64,000 bases of DNA. Origin: Nocardia goodfellowii (GTDB lineage: Bacteria; Actinomycetota; Actinomycetes; Mycobacteriales; Mycobacteriaceae). Below are positions 1-9,301 of this stretch, one piece after another; the first letter of the stretch is position 1; each line of letters begins with the position of its first letter. A program made the position numbers and the translations under genes. The notes beneath the pieces are model-generated. The model made no database searches, was not told the origin of the DNA, and saw only the letters and a program-made list of their open reading frames with translations. Location: the NCBI RefSeq assembly GCF_017875645.1, contig NZ_JAGGMR010000001.1, forward strand, positions 3,286,001 to 3,350,000, read 5' to 3'.

Positions 1-5
1 TCTGG

Positions 6-33
6 CAGAATGAACCCTCGTCCTTCGAAGGAC
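6..33 (+). promoter_or_regulatory. Possible rpsP promoter -10 and leader palindrome
   Basis: A CAGAAT hexamer at 6-11, preceded by TCTGG, could be the -10 of the rpsP operon. The same TCTGGCANAAT string occurs at 8727-8737 before rplS. A perfect 14-bp palindrome (GTCCTTCGAAGGAC, 20-33) falls at about the expected transcript 5' end. Any -35 would lie outside the window, so the call is tentative. Confidence 0.4.
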
Positions 34-159
34 AGTGTCAGCCCGTCTCCGGTTACGTACCGCGCGGCGGTCACACACTCCAAGCGTGAAACCGGGCTCG
101 CAGGCCATGCGGGTCGCTGAATTGCGCCGTGACCAACCTACTGAAAGAGGCAGATCAGC

Positions 160-603
160 ATGGCTGTGAAGATCAAGCTCACCCGTATGGGCAAGATTCG
201 CAACCCGCAGTACCGCGTCGTCGTCGCCGACGCCCGCACCCGTCGTGACGGCCGGGCCATCGAGTCCATCGGCAAGTACCACCCGAAGGAAGAGCCGTCG
301 TTCATCGAGATCGATTCCGAGCGCGCGCAGTACTGGCTGGGTGTCGGCGCGCAGCCGACCGAGTCGGTCCAGCGTCTGCTGGAGATCACCGGTGACTGGC
401 AGAAGTTCAAGGGCCTGCCGGGCACCGAGGGCACCCTCAAGGTGAAGGCCCCGAAGCCGTCCAAGCTGGATCTGTTCAACGCCGCGCTGGCCGCTGCCGA
501 CAACGCGCCGGTCGCCGACGCCGTCACCCCCAAGAAGTCGAAGGCCGCCAAGAAGGACGAGGCCGCCGCTGAGGCGCCCGCCGAGACCGAAGCCGCCGAG
601 TAA
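160..603 (+). CDS. rpsP: 30S ribosomal protein S16
   Basis: Small-subunit ribosomal protein that binds 16S rRNA during 30S assembly. The first 80 or so residues carry the S16 signature ([24 protein letters not shown], then the YHPKEEPS and [10 protein letters not shown] segments). The 147-aa product is longer than the E. coli protein because of a C-terminal tail rich in Ala, Lys and Glu, a common actinobacterial extension. The ATG follows an AAAGAGG ribosome-binding site. It is the first gene of rpsP-khpA-rimM-trmD, and its TAA overlaps the next ATG. The call is secure. Confidence 0.98.
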   Translation: MAVKIKLTRMGKIRNPQYRVVVADARTRRDGRAIESIGKYHPKEEPSFIEIDSERAQYWLGVGAQPTESVQRLLEITGDWQKFKGLPGTEGTLKVKAPKPSKLDLFNAALAAADNAPVADAVTPKKSKAAKKDEAAAEAPAETEAAE

Positions 604-845
604 TGTCGGCCGTCGTGGCCGATGCCGTCGAACATTTGGTTCGCGGCATCGTCGCCAATCCCGATGACGTCCGCGTCGAGCTGATCACCGGCCGTCGCGG
701 GCGCACCGTCGAGGTGCATGTGCACCCCGAGGATCTGGGCAAGGTCATCGGCCGCGGCGGTCGCACGGCGACCGCGCTGCGTACGCTCGTCGCCGGTATC
801 GGCGGCCGGGGTATCCGCGTCGACGTGGTCGACACCGACGCCTAG
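603..845 (+). CDS. khpA: KH-domain RNA-binding protein KhpA
   Basis: An 80-aa single KH-domain protein, the family size of KhpA (older name YlqC). The GXXG loop that contacts RNA is visible as VIGRGGRTATALRTLV around residues 50-62. Members bind RNA and influence cell division and cell-wall growth in Gram-positive bacteria, often with KhpB/Jag. Its ATG overlaps the rpsP stop (TAATG) and its stop abuts the rimM ATG, so translation is probably coupled. Its position between rpsP and rimM is conserved in Actinobacteria and Firmicutes. Confidence 0.93.
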   Translation: MSAVVADAVEHLVRGIVANPDDVRVELITGRRGRTVEVHVHPEDLGKVIGRGGRTATALRTLVAGIGGRGIRVDVVDTDA

Positions 846-1370
846 ATGGAACTCGTCGTAGGCCGGGTCGCCAAGTCGCACGGTGTGCGCGGCGAACTCG
901 TCGTCGAGATTCGTACCGACGATCCGGAATCCCGGTTCGCCCCCGGCACTACCTTGCGGGGAAAGTTGCCGCGGTCCACGGAGGTTCGTGAGTTCACCAT
1001 CGAGTCGGTCCGGGAACACTCGGGCCGGCTTCTGGTGTTCGTCCGCGGCGTCGCCGACCGCACCGCCGCCGACGCGCTGCGCGGCACCCTGTTCGTCGTC
1101 GACAGCGCGGACCTGCCGCCCTCGGACGACCCGGACGAGTACTACGACCACGAGCTGGAGGGCTTGACCGTCCAGCTCACCGACGGCACCGTCGTCGGCA
1201 CGGTCACCGAGGTGCTGCATTCGGCCGCGGGCGAACTGCTGTCGGTCGAGTCGGCCGAGGACAAGCGGGAGATTCTGATCCCGTTCGTCACCGCCATCGT
1301 GCCGACGGTGTCGATCGCCGACAAACTTGTCGTCATCGATCCGCCCGAGGGTCTGCTCGATCCCGAATAG
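846..1370 (+). CDS. rimM: Ribosome maturation factor RimM
   Basis: A 174-aa 16S rRNA processing factor that binds S19 and assists maturation of the 30S head. It starts with [28 protein letters not shown], the RimM N-terminal barrel. A PRC-barrel-like C-terminal half contains [11 protein letters not shown] and [14 protein letters not shown]. The start codon directly follows the khpA stop with no gap, indicating coupled translation in the rpsP operon. Length and order are normal for the family. Confidence 0.96.
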   Translation: MELVVGRVAKSHGVRGELVVEIRTDDPESRFAPGTTLRGKLPRSTEVREFTIESVREHSGRLLVFVRGVADRTAADALRGTLFVVDSADLPPSDDPDEYYDHELEGLTVQLTDGTVVGTVTEVLHSAAGELLSVESAEDKREILIPFVTAIVPTVSIADKLVVIDPPEGLLDPE

Positions 1371-1451
1371 CGTGGACGAGACCGAATTCGACCGGGGGAC
1401 AAGAGTTCTCCCGGTCGAGTGGTATCCGGGCCGAGTGAAACAGGAGATCCG

Positions 1452-2159
1452 ATGAAGCTCGACGTGGTCACGATCTTCCCGGAGTACCTCGAACCCCTGC
1501 GGACCGCGTTGCTGGGCAAAGCCATCGAGAAGGGCTTGATCTCCGTCGACGTGCACGACCTGCGTCGTTGGACGCACGACGTGCACAAGTCCGTCGATGA
1601 CGCGCCCTACGGCGGTGGTCCCGGCATGGTGATGAAGCCGACCGTCTGGGGCGACGCCCTCGACGAGGTCTGCCCCGACGAGGCGCTGCTCGTCGTACCG
1701 ACCCCGGCCGGTGTCCCGTTCACCCAGCGCACCGCCGAGCGCTGGGCCACCGAAGAGCACATCGTCTTCGCCTGCGGGCGCTACGAGGGCATCGATCAAC
1801 GCGTCTTCGACGACGCCGCCCGGCGCGTCCGCGTCGAAGAGGTCAGTATCGGTGACTACGTGCTGATCGGGGGCGAGGCCGCCGTTCTGGTGATGACCGA
1901 GGCTTTTGTCCGCCTCATCCCCGGGGTTCTGGGCAACCAGCAATCGCACCAGGAGGATTCGTTCTCGGTCGGGGCGGCGGGGCGGGAGGGACTCGGACTG
2001 CTGGAAGGGCCCAGCTACACCCGTCCGGTTTCCTGGCGCGGACTCGACGTCCCGCCGATCCTGCTGTCGGGTGACCACGCCAAGGTCGCCGCGTGGCGGC
2101 GTGAGCAGTCGCTGGAGCGCACCCGGGAACGCCGCCCGGATCTTCTCCCGCCCGACTGA
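1452..2159 (+). CDS. trmD: tRNA (guanine37-N1)-methyltransferase TrmD
   Basis: SPOUT-class methyltransferase that makes m1G37 in tRNAs with G at position 36 and so prevents +1 frameshifts. The start is set at the ATG of [16 protein letters not shown], six bases after an AGGAG site (1442-1446), rather than at an in-frame GTG 33 bp upstream. The product is 235 aa. Knot-region motifs [29 protein letters not shown] and the PGVLGN segment are all present. It is the last gene of the conserved S16 operon, separated here from rplS by about 6.7 kb of other genes. Confidence 0.97.
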   Translation: MKLDVVTIFPEYLEPLRTALLGKAIEKGLISVDVHDLRRWTHDVHKSVDDAPYGGGPGMVMKPTVWGDALDEVCPDEALLVVPTPAGVPFTQRTAERWATEEHIVFACGRYEGIDQRVFDDAARRVRVEEVSIGDYVLIGGEAAVLVMTEAFVRLIPGVLGNQQSHQEDSFSVGAAGREGLGLLEGPSYTRPVSWRGLDVPPILLSGDHAKVAAWRREQSLERTRERRPDLLPPD

Positions 2160-2160
2160 C

Positions 2161-2176
2161 CCGGTCCGCGGACCGG
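2161..2176. terminator. Palindrome after trmD
   Basis: A perfect 16-bp palindrome (CCGGTCCGCGGACCGG) begins one base after the trmD stop. It lacks a T-run, so it would be a U-less actinobacterial-type terminator or simply a 3'-end stabilising hairpin. The position fits the end of the rpsP operon. Confidence 0.4.
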
Positions 2177-2261
2177 CCACCTCCTTTCAGGGGTGGTGCT
2201 GAACCGATGTGAGCCACATCATGTTGGAGACAGTGCGACAGTCCGCGGAGGAGATCAAGCC

Positions 2262-3929
2262 ATGCCAGTGGTTCCTGGGCAGCCCAGTTACGCGTCCGGT
2301 GCGTCGGAAGCCCCCTTGCTCGGGGACACGATCGGCGCCGACTTCGATCGTGCCGTCGCCGCCTTCCCGGGGCGAGAGGCGCTGGTCGACGTGCCGTCCG
2401 GCCGGCGCTGGACCTACCGCGAACTCGCCTCCGCCATCGATTCGCTCGCCACCGGACTGACGGCGCTGGGCATCGACAAGGGCGACCGGGTCGGCATCTG
2501 GGCGCCGAACTGCGCCGAATGGTTCCTCGTGCAGTACGCGACCGCGAAAATCGGTGCGGTGCTGGTGAATATCAATCCCGCCTACCGCACCAGCGAACTG
2601 GAATATGTGCTGCGCCAGGCCGGCGTGCGGCTGCTGATCGCCGCGCCGGAATTCAAGACCTCGAACTGTGTCGCGATGATCGATGAGGTCCGGCCGAACT
2701 GTCCAGGGCTGGAGCAGGTGCTGATCCTCGGCACGGTGGCCTGGGATGTGCTGGCGAGCTACGAGATCGACGCCCCGCGATTGGTGGAGATCGCGGGCAC
2801 GCTGTCCATGGACGATCCGATCAACATCCAATACACCTCGGGCACAACGGGTTTCCCCAAGGGCGCTACCCTCAGCCATCACAACATCCTGAACAACGGC
2901 CATTTCGTCGGTGAGTTGTGCGGATATACCGAACAGGACCGGATCTGCCTCCCGGTGCCCTTCTATCACTGTTTCGGGATGGTCATGGGCAACCTCGCCG
3001 CCACCAGTCACGGTGCGGCAGTGGTGATTCCGGCTCCCGCCTTCGATCCGGCGGCAACGCTGGCGGCGGTCGCGGCGGAACGCTGCACCTCCCTCTACGG
3101 CGTCCCCACCATGTTCATCGCCATGCTCGGCGAGCTCGACAAGGGTGCGGCGCCGGATCTTTCGAGCCTGCGCACCGGCATCATGGCGGGTTCGCCCTGC
3201 CCGGTCGAGGTGATGAAACGGGTCATCGATCGCATGGGCATGTCCGAGGTCTGCATCTGCTACGGCATGACCGAGACCTCGCCGGTGTCCACCCAGACCC
3301 GCCGCGACGACAGCCTGGACCGCCGCACCGCCACCGTGGGCCGGGTGCTGCCGCATCTCGAAGTCAAGATCGTCGATCCCGCAACGGGTTTGACGGTGCC
3401 GCGCGGTGAGCCGGGGGAACTGTGCACCCGCGGCTACTCGGTCATGCTCGGCTACTGGGACCAGCCGGAGAAGACCGCCGAGGCGATCGACACGGCCCGC
3501 TGGATGCACACCGGCGACATCGGCGTGATGGACGCCGACGGCTATCTGGCGGTCACCGGCCGGATCAAGGACATGGTCATCCGCGGCGGCGAGAACATCT
3601 ACCCGCGCGAGATCGAAGAATTCCTCTACACCCATCCCGACATCCTGGACGCGCAGGTGATCGGCGTACCCGACCCGAAATACGGTGAGGAACTGATGGC
3701 TTGGGTCCGGATGCGCGAGGGCGCGCCCACACTGGACGCCGACGCGATCCGGGCATTCTGCGCGGGCAAACTGGCGCACTTCAAGATTCCGCGCTATGTC
3801 CACATCGTGGACGAATTTCCGATGACCGTCACCGGGAAAGTGCGCAAGGCCGAGATGCGGGAAATGGCGAAAGCGCTGGTCCCGGCTCCGGGGAAAGATG
3901 CGGCGGGCGAAGGGTTCACCCGGGGGTAG
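2262..3929 (+). CDS. AMP-forming acyl-CoA synthetase (FadD type)
   Basis: Adenylate-forming ligase expected to activate a fatty or other carboxylic acid to its CoA thioester via an acyl-AMP. The P-loop [18 protein letters not shown], the YGMTETSP motif, the HTGDIGVMD motif and the hinge [21 protein letters not shown] are present, with a C-terminal GK lysine in [12 protein letters not shown]. The start is set at the ATG after GGAGGAG, giving 555 aa, rather than at GTG 2193. It resembles actinobacterial acyl-CoA synthetases of the FadD35 kind, but the substrate cannot be read from sequence. It stands alone downstream of the trmD hairpin. Confidence 0.88.
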   Translation: MPVVPGQPSYASGASEAPLLGDTIGADFDRAVAAFPGREALVDVPSGRRWTYRELASAIDSLATGLTALGIDKGDRVGIWAPNCAEWFLVQYATAKIGAVLVNINPAYRTSELEYVLRQAGVRLLIAAPEFKTSNCVAMIDEVRPNCPGLEQVLILGTVAWDVLASYEIDAPRLVEIAGTLSMDDPINIQYTSGTTGFPKGATLSHHNILNNGHFVGELCGYTEQDRICLPVPFYHCFGMVMGNLAATSHGAAVVIPAPAFDPAATLAAVAAERCTSLYGVPTMFIAMLGELDKGAAPDLSSLRTGIMAGSPCPVEVMKRVIDRMGMSEVCICYGMTETSPVSTQTRRDDSLDRRTATVGRVLPHLEVKIVDPATGLTVPRGEPGELCTRGYSVMLGYWDQPEKTAEAIDTARWMHTGDIGVMDADGYLAVTGRIKDMVIRGGENIYPREIEEFLYTHPDILDAQVIGVPDPKYGEELMAWVRMREGAPTLDADAIRAFCAGKLAHFKIPRYVHIVDEFPMTVTGKVRKAEMREMAKALVPAPGKDAAGEGFTRG

Positions 3930-3965
3930 GTCGTTTGTCAGGCGGCGGCGGTAGTGTTGGCGGCC

Positions 3966-6392
3966 GTGACGACAGCGCCCGAGATCGCCAGTTCAGAGCC
4001 GAACAGCACCGACACGTCCGCCGCCGTGCCCACACCCCTGGCCAGCGTGGGGCGGCGGATCGCCGACGAGCTAGGGGTGCGCGAGTCCCAGGTTCGCGCC
4101 GCCGTGGAGTTGCTCGACGCCGGTTCGACGGTGCCGTTCATCGCGCGCTATCGCAAGGAGGTCACCGGCGGTCTCGACGACGCGCAGCTCCGTCAGCTCG
4201 ACGAACGCCTGAGCTACCTGCGCGAACTCGACGAGCGCCGCGGCGCGATCATCGAATCCATCAGGGGCCAGGGCAAACTCGACAACGCGCTGCTCGGGCA
4301 GCTGATGCTGGCCGAGACCAAGGCCCGGCTCGAGGACATCTACCTGCCGTTCAAGCCCAAGCGCCGCACCAAGGCGCAGATCGCGCGCGAGGCGGGCCAC
4401 GAACCGGTCGCCGACGCGCTGATCAACGACCCCGGCACCGATCCGGCCCAGTACAACGCCGAGCAGCTCGACGGCGCCCGCGCGATCCTGGTGGAGCGTT
4501 TCGCCGAGGACGCCGACCTGGTCGGCGAGCTGCGCGAATTGATGTGGAACCGCGGGCAGATCAAGTCCACGGTGCGTCCGGGCAAGGAGGAGGCGGGCGC
4601 GAAGTTCGCCGACTACTTCGAGTTCAGCGAGCCGTTCGCCAAGCTCCCCTCGCACCGCATCCTGGCGCTGCTGCGCGGTGAGAAGGAAGATGTTCTCAGC
4701 CTCCAGCTGGACACCGAGACAACGGAATTGGAGCCGGGCGAGCGCTCCGTCTACGAGGGCCGCATCGCGGTCAAGTTCGGCATCGCCGACAAGGGCCGCC
4801 CCGCCGATTCCTGGCTGCTCGATACGGTCCGCTGGGCCTGGCGCACCAAACTCCAGGTGAGCCTGGGCATCGATACCCGCATGCGTTTGCGTCAGTCCGC
4901 CGAGAAGGACGCGGTCGACGTGTTCGCCGCGAACCTGCGCGACCTGCTGCTGGCCGCCCCCGCGGGCACTCGCACCACGATGGGCCTGGACCCGGGCTAC
5001 CGCACCGGCGTGAAGGTCGCGGTCGTGGACGCCACCGGTAAGGCCGTCGCCACCGAGGTCATCTATCCGCACAAGCCGCAGAACCAGACCGAGAAGTCGC
5101 TCGCCGTGCTCGGCGCGCTGGTCGCCCGGTTCAATGTGGAGCTGATCGCCATCGGCAACGGCACCGCCTCGCGCGAGACCGACGCGCTTGCCACCGAACT
5201 GATCTCGCGTATCGCGGCATCGTCGCCGAACGGAGCGAACAAGCCCACCAAGATCGTGGTCTCCGAAGCGGGCGCCTCGGTGTATTCCGCGTCGGCCTAC
5301 GCCTCGCAGGAACTGCCCGATATGGACGTGTCGCTGCGCGGCGCGGTGTCCATCGCGCGCCGCCTGCAGGATCCGCTCGCCGAGCTGGTGAAGATCGATC
5401 CGAAGTCGATCGGTGTCGGCCAGTATCAGCACGATGTGTCGGAGACTCTGCTGGCCCGCTCGCTGGGCGCGGTGGTCGAGGACGCGGTGAACGCGGTCGG
5501 CGTCGATGTGAATACCGCCTCGGTGCCGCTGCTGTCCCGGGTCTCCGGCATCACCGGTTCGGTGGCGGAATCCATTGTGGCCCACCGGGATCAGCACGGT
5601 TCGTATCGCAGCCGCAAGGCGCTGCTGGAGGTGCCGCGACTGGGCCCGAAGGCCTTCGAGCAGTGCGCGGGCTTCCTGCGCATTCGTGGCGGCGACGACC
5701 CGCTGGACTCCTCCGCGGTGCACCCCGAGGCCTACCCGGTGGTGCGGCGCATCCTGGAGAAGACCGGCAGCGGCGTCACCGAACTGATCGGCAACACCGG
5801 CGTGCTGCGCTCGCTGCGGCCCGACGAGTTCACCGACGAGACCTTCGGCGTGCCCACGGTCACCGACATCATCTCCGAGCTGGAGAAGCCCGGCCGCGAC
5901 CCGCGCCCGGAGTTCAAGACCGCAGAATTCGCCGCCGGCGTGGAGAAGGTCGCCGATCTGGAGCCCGGCATGGTGCTCGAGGGTGTCGTCACCAATGTGG
6001 CCGCGTTCGGCGCGTTCGTCGACGTCGGCGTCCACCAGGACGGTTTGGTGCACGTGTCGGCCATGTCGCACAACTTCGTCAAGGATCCGCGCGAGGTCGT
6101 GAAATCCGGTGACGTGGTGAAGGTGAAGGTGCTCGAGGTCGACGTGGCGCGGCAGCGAATCGGACTGTCGCTGCGGCTGGACGACGAACCGGGCGGCGCG
6201 GCGAAACCCGAACGCGGCAGCGGAAGTCGTGGCGGCGGCCCGCGTGGCCAGTCCGGCCAGGACAACCGCCAGCGGCAGAATGGACAGCACAAGCCGCAGG
6301 CCCGCAATCAGGGCGGTCAACGGCGCGGCAGCGCGCCCGCGCCGAGCGGCTCCATGGCCGACGCACTGCGCCGGGCGGGTTTCGGTAAGTAG
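3966..6392 (+). CDS. tex: Tex-family S1 RNA-binding protein
   Basis: About 808 aa, the usual size of Tex, a conserved nucleic-acid-binding factor linked to transcription and RNA decay. Visible parts are the N-terminal helical region (VRAAVELLDAGSTVPFIARYRKEVTGGLDDAQLRQLDER), the YqgF-like RNase H fold (GLDPGYRTGVKVAVVD), a helix-hairpin-helix stretch (VASITG-type repeats) and a C-terminal S1 domain (GMVLEGVVTNVAAFGAFVDVGVHQDGLVHVS). A basic Gly/Arg/Gln-rich tail follows. A TAGTGT hexamer at 3952-3957 lies 8 nt before GTG 3966, so a leaderless start is preferred over GTG 3954. Confidence 0.94.
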   Translation: MTTAPEIASSEPNSTDTSAAVPTPLASVGRRIADELGVRESQVRAAVELLDAGSTVPFIARYRKEVTGGLDDAQLRQLDERLSYLRELDERRGAIIESIRGQGKLDNALLGQLMLAETKARLEDIYLPFKPKRRTKAQIAREAGHEPVADALINDPGTDPAQYNAEQLDGARAILVERFAEDADLVGELRELMWNRGQIKSTVRPGKEEAGAKFADYFEFSEPFAKLPSHRILALLRGEKEDVLSLQLDTETTELEPGERSVYEGRIAVKFGIADKGRPADSWLLDTVRWAWRTKLQVSLGIDTRMRLRQSAEKDAVDVFAANLRDLLLAAPAGTRTTMGLDPGYRTGVKVAVVDATGKAVATEVIYPHKPQNQTEKSLAVLGALVARFNVELIAIGNGTASRETDALATELISRIAASSPNGANKPTKIVVSEAGASVYSASAYASQELPDMDVSLRGAVSIARRLQDPLAELVKIDPKSIGVGQYQHDVSETLLARSLGAVVEDAVNAVGVDVNTASVPLLSRVSGITGSVAESIVAHRDQHGSYRSRKALLEVPRLGPKAFEQCAGFLRIRGGDDPLDSSAVHPEAYPVVRRILEKTGSGVTELIGNTGVLRSLRPDEFTDETFGVPTVTDIISELEKPGRDPRPEFKTAEFAAGVEKVADLEPGMVLEGVVTNVAAFGAFVDVGVHQDGLVHVSAMSHNFVKDPREVVKSGDVVKVKVLEVDVARQRIGLSLRLDDEPGGAAKPERGSGSRGGGPRGQSGQDNRQRQNGQHKPQARNQGGQRRGSAPAPSGSMADALRRAGFGK

Positions 6393-6425
6393 GGCTTTCG
6401 ACACGCGGGAGGTTGGCGGGCGGCC

Positions 6426-7313
6426 ATGCGCAGATGGCTCGAGAACGATGTGATCGCGCAGGGCCGCTTACCGCTGCTGTGCTTCCTGCTCGGGTTCATC
6501 GTCGGCTTCCTGTTCATTCGGATCAGCGTCCGGCTGATCCGTAAACAGGTGCGCTGGTGGCCCGGCAATCTCCGCGCGGGGGACACCCACATCCATCACA
6601 TGGTCATCGGGGTGGTGCTGGTCCTCGGCTCCGGCCTCGGCCTGATCGCGGTGTACGACAGCGGTTCCGAACCGGTCGTGGCGGCCTTCGCCGCCGCGTT
6701 CGGCGTCGGCGCCGCCCTGGTCCTCGACGAATTCGCGCTCATCTACTACCTGCGCGATGTCTACTGGGAAGAACAGGGCCGCACGTCGGTCGACGCCGTG
6801 TTCGTCGCGCTGGCGGTGACCGGACTGCTCCTGCTCGGCTTCCATCCGCTCTCGATTCTCGAGATCGGTGACGTGCGCAGCTCCATCGGCACCGACGCCA
6901 AAGCCGTCGCCACGGTGATCGCCCTGTCGAACATGATGCTGGCGGCGGTCGTCATCGCCAAGGGCAAAATCTGGACCGGCCTGTTCGGCATGTTCTTCCC
7001 GCCGCTGCTGTGGATCGGTGCGCTGCGTCTGAGCCGCCCAGGCGCGCCGTGGGCCCGCTGGCGCTACGCCGAACGCCGCCGCCTGATGTACCGCGCGATC
7101 GTCCGCGAACGCCGATATCGACGACCGGTCATCCGCGCCAAGATCTTCATCCAGGATCTGATCGCCGGCAAGCCGGACGTCGAGCACATCCGTTCCGCCG
7201 CCGAGGCGGAGTTGGCCCGCAAGGTGGTCCCGGCCCCACCGGCCCCGCATCCGCATCCCCTGTTCTCACCGGAGCATTCGCTGTTCACGCCGGAGCACAA
7301 GCCCGAGCGCTGA
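6426..7313 (+). CDS. Conserved multi-pass membrane protein
   Basis: A 295-aa integral membrane protein of unknown function. Hydrophobic segments occur near residues 15-35, 58-77, 80-100, 118-138 and 158-195. A conserved-looking soluble motif, RAGDTHIHHMVIGV, lies after the first helix, and its histidines could bind metal. The C-terminal 90 residues are Arg-rich (WARWRYAERRRLMYRAIVRERRYRR) and presumably cytosolic. It starts 33 bp after tex and may be cotranscribed with it. Related proteins are common in mycolic-acid bacteria, but I can assign no activity. Confidence 0.75.
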   Translation: MRRWLENDVIAQGRLPLLCFLLGFIVGFLFIRISVRLIRKQVRWWPGNLRAGDTHIHHMVIGVVLVLGSGLGLIAVYDSGSEPVVAAFAAAFGVGAALVLDEFALIYYLRDVYWEEQGRTSVDAVFVALAVTGLLLLGFHPLSILEIGDVRSSIGTDAKAVATVIALSNMMLAAVVIAKGKIWTGLFGMFFPPLLWIGALRLSRPGAPWARWRYAERRRLMYRAIVRERRYRRPVIRAKIFIQDLIAGKPDVEHIRSAAEAELARKVVPAPPAPHPHPLFSPEHSLFTPEHKPER

Positions 7314-7320
7314 AGTGCGT

Positions 7321-7326
7321 TAGCGT
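7321..7326 (+). promoter_or_regulatory. -10 of leaderless LysR gene
   Basis: TAGCGT ends 6 nt before the GTG at 7333, the spacing of actinobacterial leaderless promoters. There is no Shine-Dalgarno sequence before that GTG. Confidence 0.5.
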
Positions 7327-7332
7327 CGTGCA

Positions 7333-8235
7333 GTGGAGTTGCGACAGTTGCGGTACTTCCTCGCGGTGGCCGAGGAACGCAATCTCACCCGCGCCGCCGA
7401 GCTGGTCGGCATCCGGCCGACGTCGCTGAGTCAGCAGATCATCGCGCTGGAACGAGAGCTCGATGCGGCGTTGTTCGTCCGCACATCCGCCGGAATGTCA
7501 CCCACTCCCGCTGCCCTGCGGCTGATCCCGCACGCGCGGGCCGCGGTCGATTCGGCGTGCCGTGCCCAGCGATCGGTGCGCGAAAGCCGGGCACTGCGGC
7601 TGGCTGTCACGCCCGGAGCGCCGCCGCGGTTCGCCGCGACCATCTGGCAGGCCGCCGGTGACATGGCCGCGGAAGTCGTCGATTGCCAAACAGCGGAACA
7701 GCTTTCGCGCCTGCGGGCTGGATCTCTCGACGCCGGTGTCCTGCTCCTCCCGGCCGATCTGGCCGGGCTGGACCACGTGGTCGTCGCGGACGCCGAGCTG
7801 GGTGTGGTGGTCGCGACCGAGCATCGACTGGCCGGGCACCAGACCGTCGACTGGACCGACCTCGACGGCAGCGCTCTGCTGTGGTTCGCGCGGTCGTCAG
7901 CACCGGGCTACCACGACGCCGTCCGTGCTTCCTGGACCCGGGCCGGCTGGCATCCCACTGCCGTTCGCGCGAGTTCGCCGCGCCGAACACTGTTCACCGC
8001 CGAACTGTGCTTCGGCGGTGATGTCGTCGCGCTCCGCCCGGCCTGGGAGGTCCGGCCCGGTGACGGCTTGACCTGGATACCGTTTGCCGCCGAGGCGCCC
8101 CGCATCCGCTACGCCCTGGTCTGGAACGCCGCCGATTCCGCCGCCGTCCGCTACCGCGAGATAGCCGCTGACCTGGCGTCTACGGTTCCGCCGCAGGTCC
8201 GTGCGGCGCTACCTCGTGGACAGTCCGGCTCGTAA
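7333..8235 (+). CDS. LysR-family transcriptional regulator
   Basis: A 300-aa LysR-type regulator. The N-terminal winged helix is clear (MELRQLRYFLAVAEERNLTRAAELVGIRPTSLSQQIIALERELDAALFVRTSAGMSPT). The rest is a LysR substrate-binding domain, somewhat divergent and Ala-rich. The GTG start lacks a ribosome-binding site and sits 6 nt after TAGCGT, suggesting a leaderless mRNA. The gene lies just before a DUF6506 gene on the same strand, which may be its target. No ligand can be inferred. Confidence 0.88.
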   Translation: MELRQLRYFLAVAEERNLTRAAELVGIRPTSLSQQIIALERELDAALFVRTSAGMSPTPAALRLIPHARAAVDSACRAQRSVRESRALRLAVTPGAPPRFAATIWQAAGDMAAEVVDCQTAEQLSRLRAGSLDAGVLLLPADLAGLDHVVVADAELGVVVATEHRLAGHQTVDWTDLDGSALLWFARSSAPGYHDAVRASWTRAGWHPTAVRASSPRRTLFTAELCFGGDVVALRPAWEVRPGDGLTWIPFAAEAPRIRYALVWNAADSAAVRYREIAADLASTVPPQVRAALPRGQSGS

Positions 8236-8304
8236 TCGGTTGAGCTGGAACGCGATCCGGTCACCCGCCAGGGGTGACCGAACCGCACTCCGAGAGGTAC
8301 CGAC

Positions 8305-8604
8305 ATGGCGCTCACCGCCTGGGGATTCATCTACACCGCCGCCGGCAGCGATCCGGCCGCCGAAACGATCGTCGACACACCCCGCTGCCGCTCGATATTC
8401 GTCGGGGTGGACGATCCCCAGCAGGTGCTCGACGTGGCGCGCCGTCTCGTGGACAGCGGTGTGCAGTTGATCGAGTTGTGCGGCGGTTTCGGCCCGGTGT
8501 GGACGGCCCGGGTGATCGAGGCGATCGGGGGAGCCGTGCCGGTCGGCGCTGTGGCGTACGGCACCGAAGCCGTCGACCAGGTCTATGCTCTCTTCGCCGA
8601 CTGA
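8305..8604 (+). CDS. DUF6506 family protein
   Basis: A 99-aa protein matching my memory of DUF6506: start MALTAWGFIYTAAGSDPAAETIVDTP, centre VGVDDPQQVLDVARRLVDSGVQLIELCGGFGP and end VPVGAVAYGTEAVDQVY. The conserved IELCGGFG motif is the family hallmark. Function is unknown; the pattern suggests a small alpha/beta ligand-binding fold. It follows a LysR gene by 69 bp, so it may be under that regulator. An AGAGG site precedes the ATG. Confidence 0.72.
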   Translation: MALTAWGFIYTAAGSDPAAETIVDTPRCRSIFVGVDDPQQVLDVARRLVDSGVQLIELCGGFGPVWTARVIEAIGGAVPVGAVAYGTEAVDQVYALFAD

Positions 8605-8726
8605 CGGCACACCCGTCCAGTGCCGACCGGTGACCCGGGGCGGTCGCACACCGCACGTGCGCGTCCGCTGGTCAGAACCGTGATCGGTGGTGCTCATCAG
8701 GGCCGATTTCTCCAGGCGACCCGAGG

Positions 8727-8737
8727 TCTGGCACAAT
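8727..8737 (+). promoter_or_regulatory. Putative rplS promoter (-10 region)
   Basis: TCTGGCACAAT matches the string before rpsP (1-11) at all but one position, with the -10 hexamer CACAAT at 8732-8737. It would give a leader of about 130 nt before rplS. The remaining 8605-8875 interval holds no gene that I can support; short ORFs in it have no recognisable features. Confidence 0.45.
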
Positions 8738-8875
8738 AATCGGGTTGCCCTGGGGAGATCTCTGTCCCGGGAGCACCCCCTAATTCGGAGCATGAACCGG
8801 TCGCGCGCCCTCAGCTGTAGCACGAGGGAATGCCGCCAGGGTCCTCTGTTCGCGCAAACATCACAAAGGATGAAA

Positions 8876-9217
8876 ATGAACACCCTTGACTTCGTCGACG
8901 AAAAGTCGCTGCGCAGCGACGTGCCGGACTTCCGCCCCGGTGACACGCTGAACGTGCACGTGAAGGTCATCGAAGGCTCGAAGGAGCGCATCCAGGTCTT
9001 CAAGGGCGTCGTGATCCGCCGCCAGGGTGGTGGCATCCGCGAGACCTTCACCGTCCGCAAGGTCTCCTTCGGTGTCGGCGTCGAGCGCACCTTCCCGGTG
9101 CACAGCCCCAACATCGACCACATCGACGTCGTGACCCGCGGTGACGTCCGTCGCGCCAAGCTGTACTACCTGCGCGACCTGCGCGGCAAGGCCGCCAAGA
9201 TCAAGGAAAAGCGCTGA
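8876..9217 (+). CDS. rplS: 50S ribosomal protein L19
   Basis: Large-subunit protein at the 30S-50S interface. The 113-aa product has the family core [34 protein letters not shown], followed by the conserved [25 protein letters not shown] and [24 protein letters not shown]. The start is the second ATG (8876), 6 nt after AAAGGA, which gives the usual N-terminus; longer upstream versions are not supported. It is transcribed apart from trmD and is followed by a hairpin terminator. Confidence 0.97.
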   Translation: MNTLDFVDEKSLRSDVPDFRPGDTLNVHVKVIEGSKERIQVFKGVVIRRQGGGIRETFTVRKVSFGVGVERTFPVHSPNIDHIDVVTRGDVRRAKLYYLRDLRGKAAKIKEKR

Positions 9218-9252
9218 ATCGGTAGCGCCCTTCCCGGCACGACAGCTGCTTC

Positions 9253-9294
9253 GTAGCCCGGTACCCGCCGTCCGGCAGGGTACCGGGCTACTCT
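9253..9294 (+). terminator. rplS terminator overlapping lepB promoter
   Basis: A perfect 14-bp stem (arms 9253-9266 and 9278-9291, 11-nt loop) follows rplS. Its descending arm overlaps a TACTCT hexamer (9289-9294) that ends 7 nt before the lepB GTG. The downstream T-run is weak. The same bases may thus act both as the rplS terminator and as the lepB -10. Confidence 0.7.
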
Positions 9295-9301
9295 GTTCGG
9301 C

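Noticed and set aside
138..2180. 680-aa minus-strand open frame across rpsP-trmD
   Set aside because: It is a shadow of the high-GC coding strand; the four real genes on the plus strand are unmistakable and the antisense product has no domain-like sequence.
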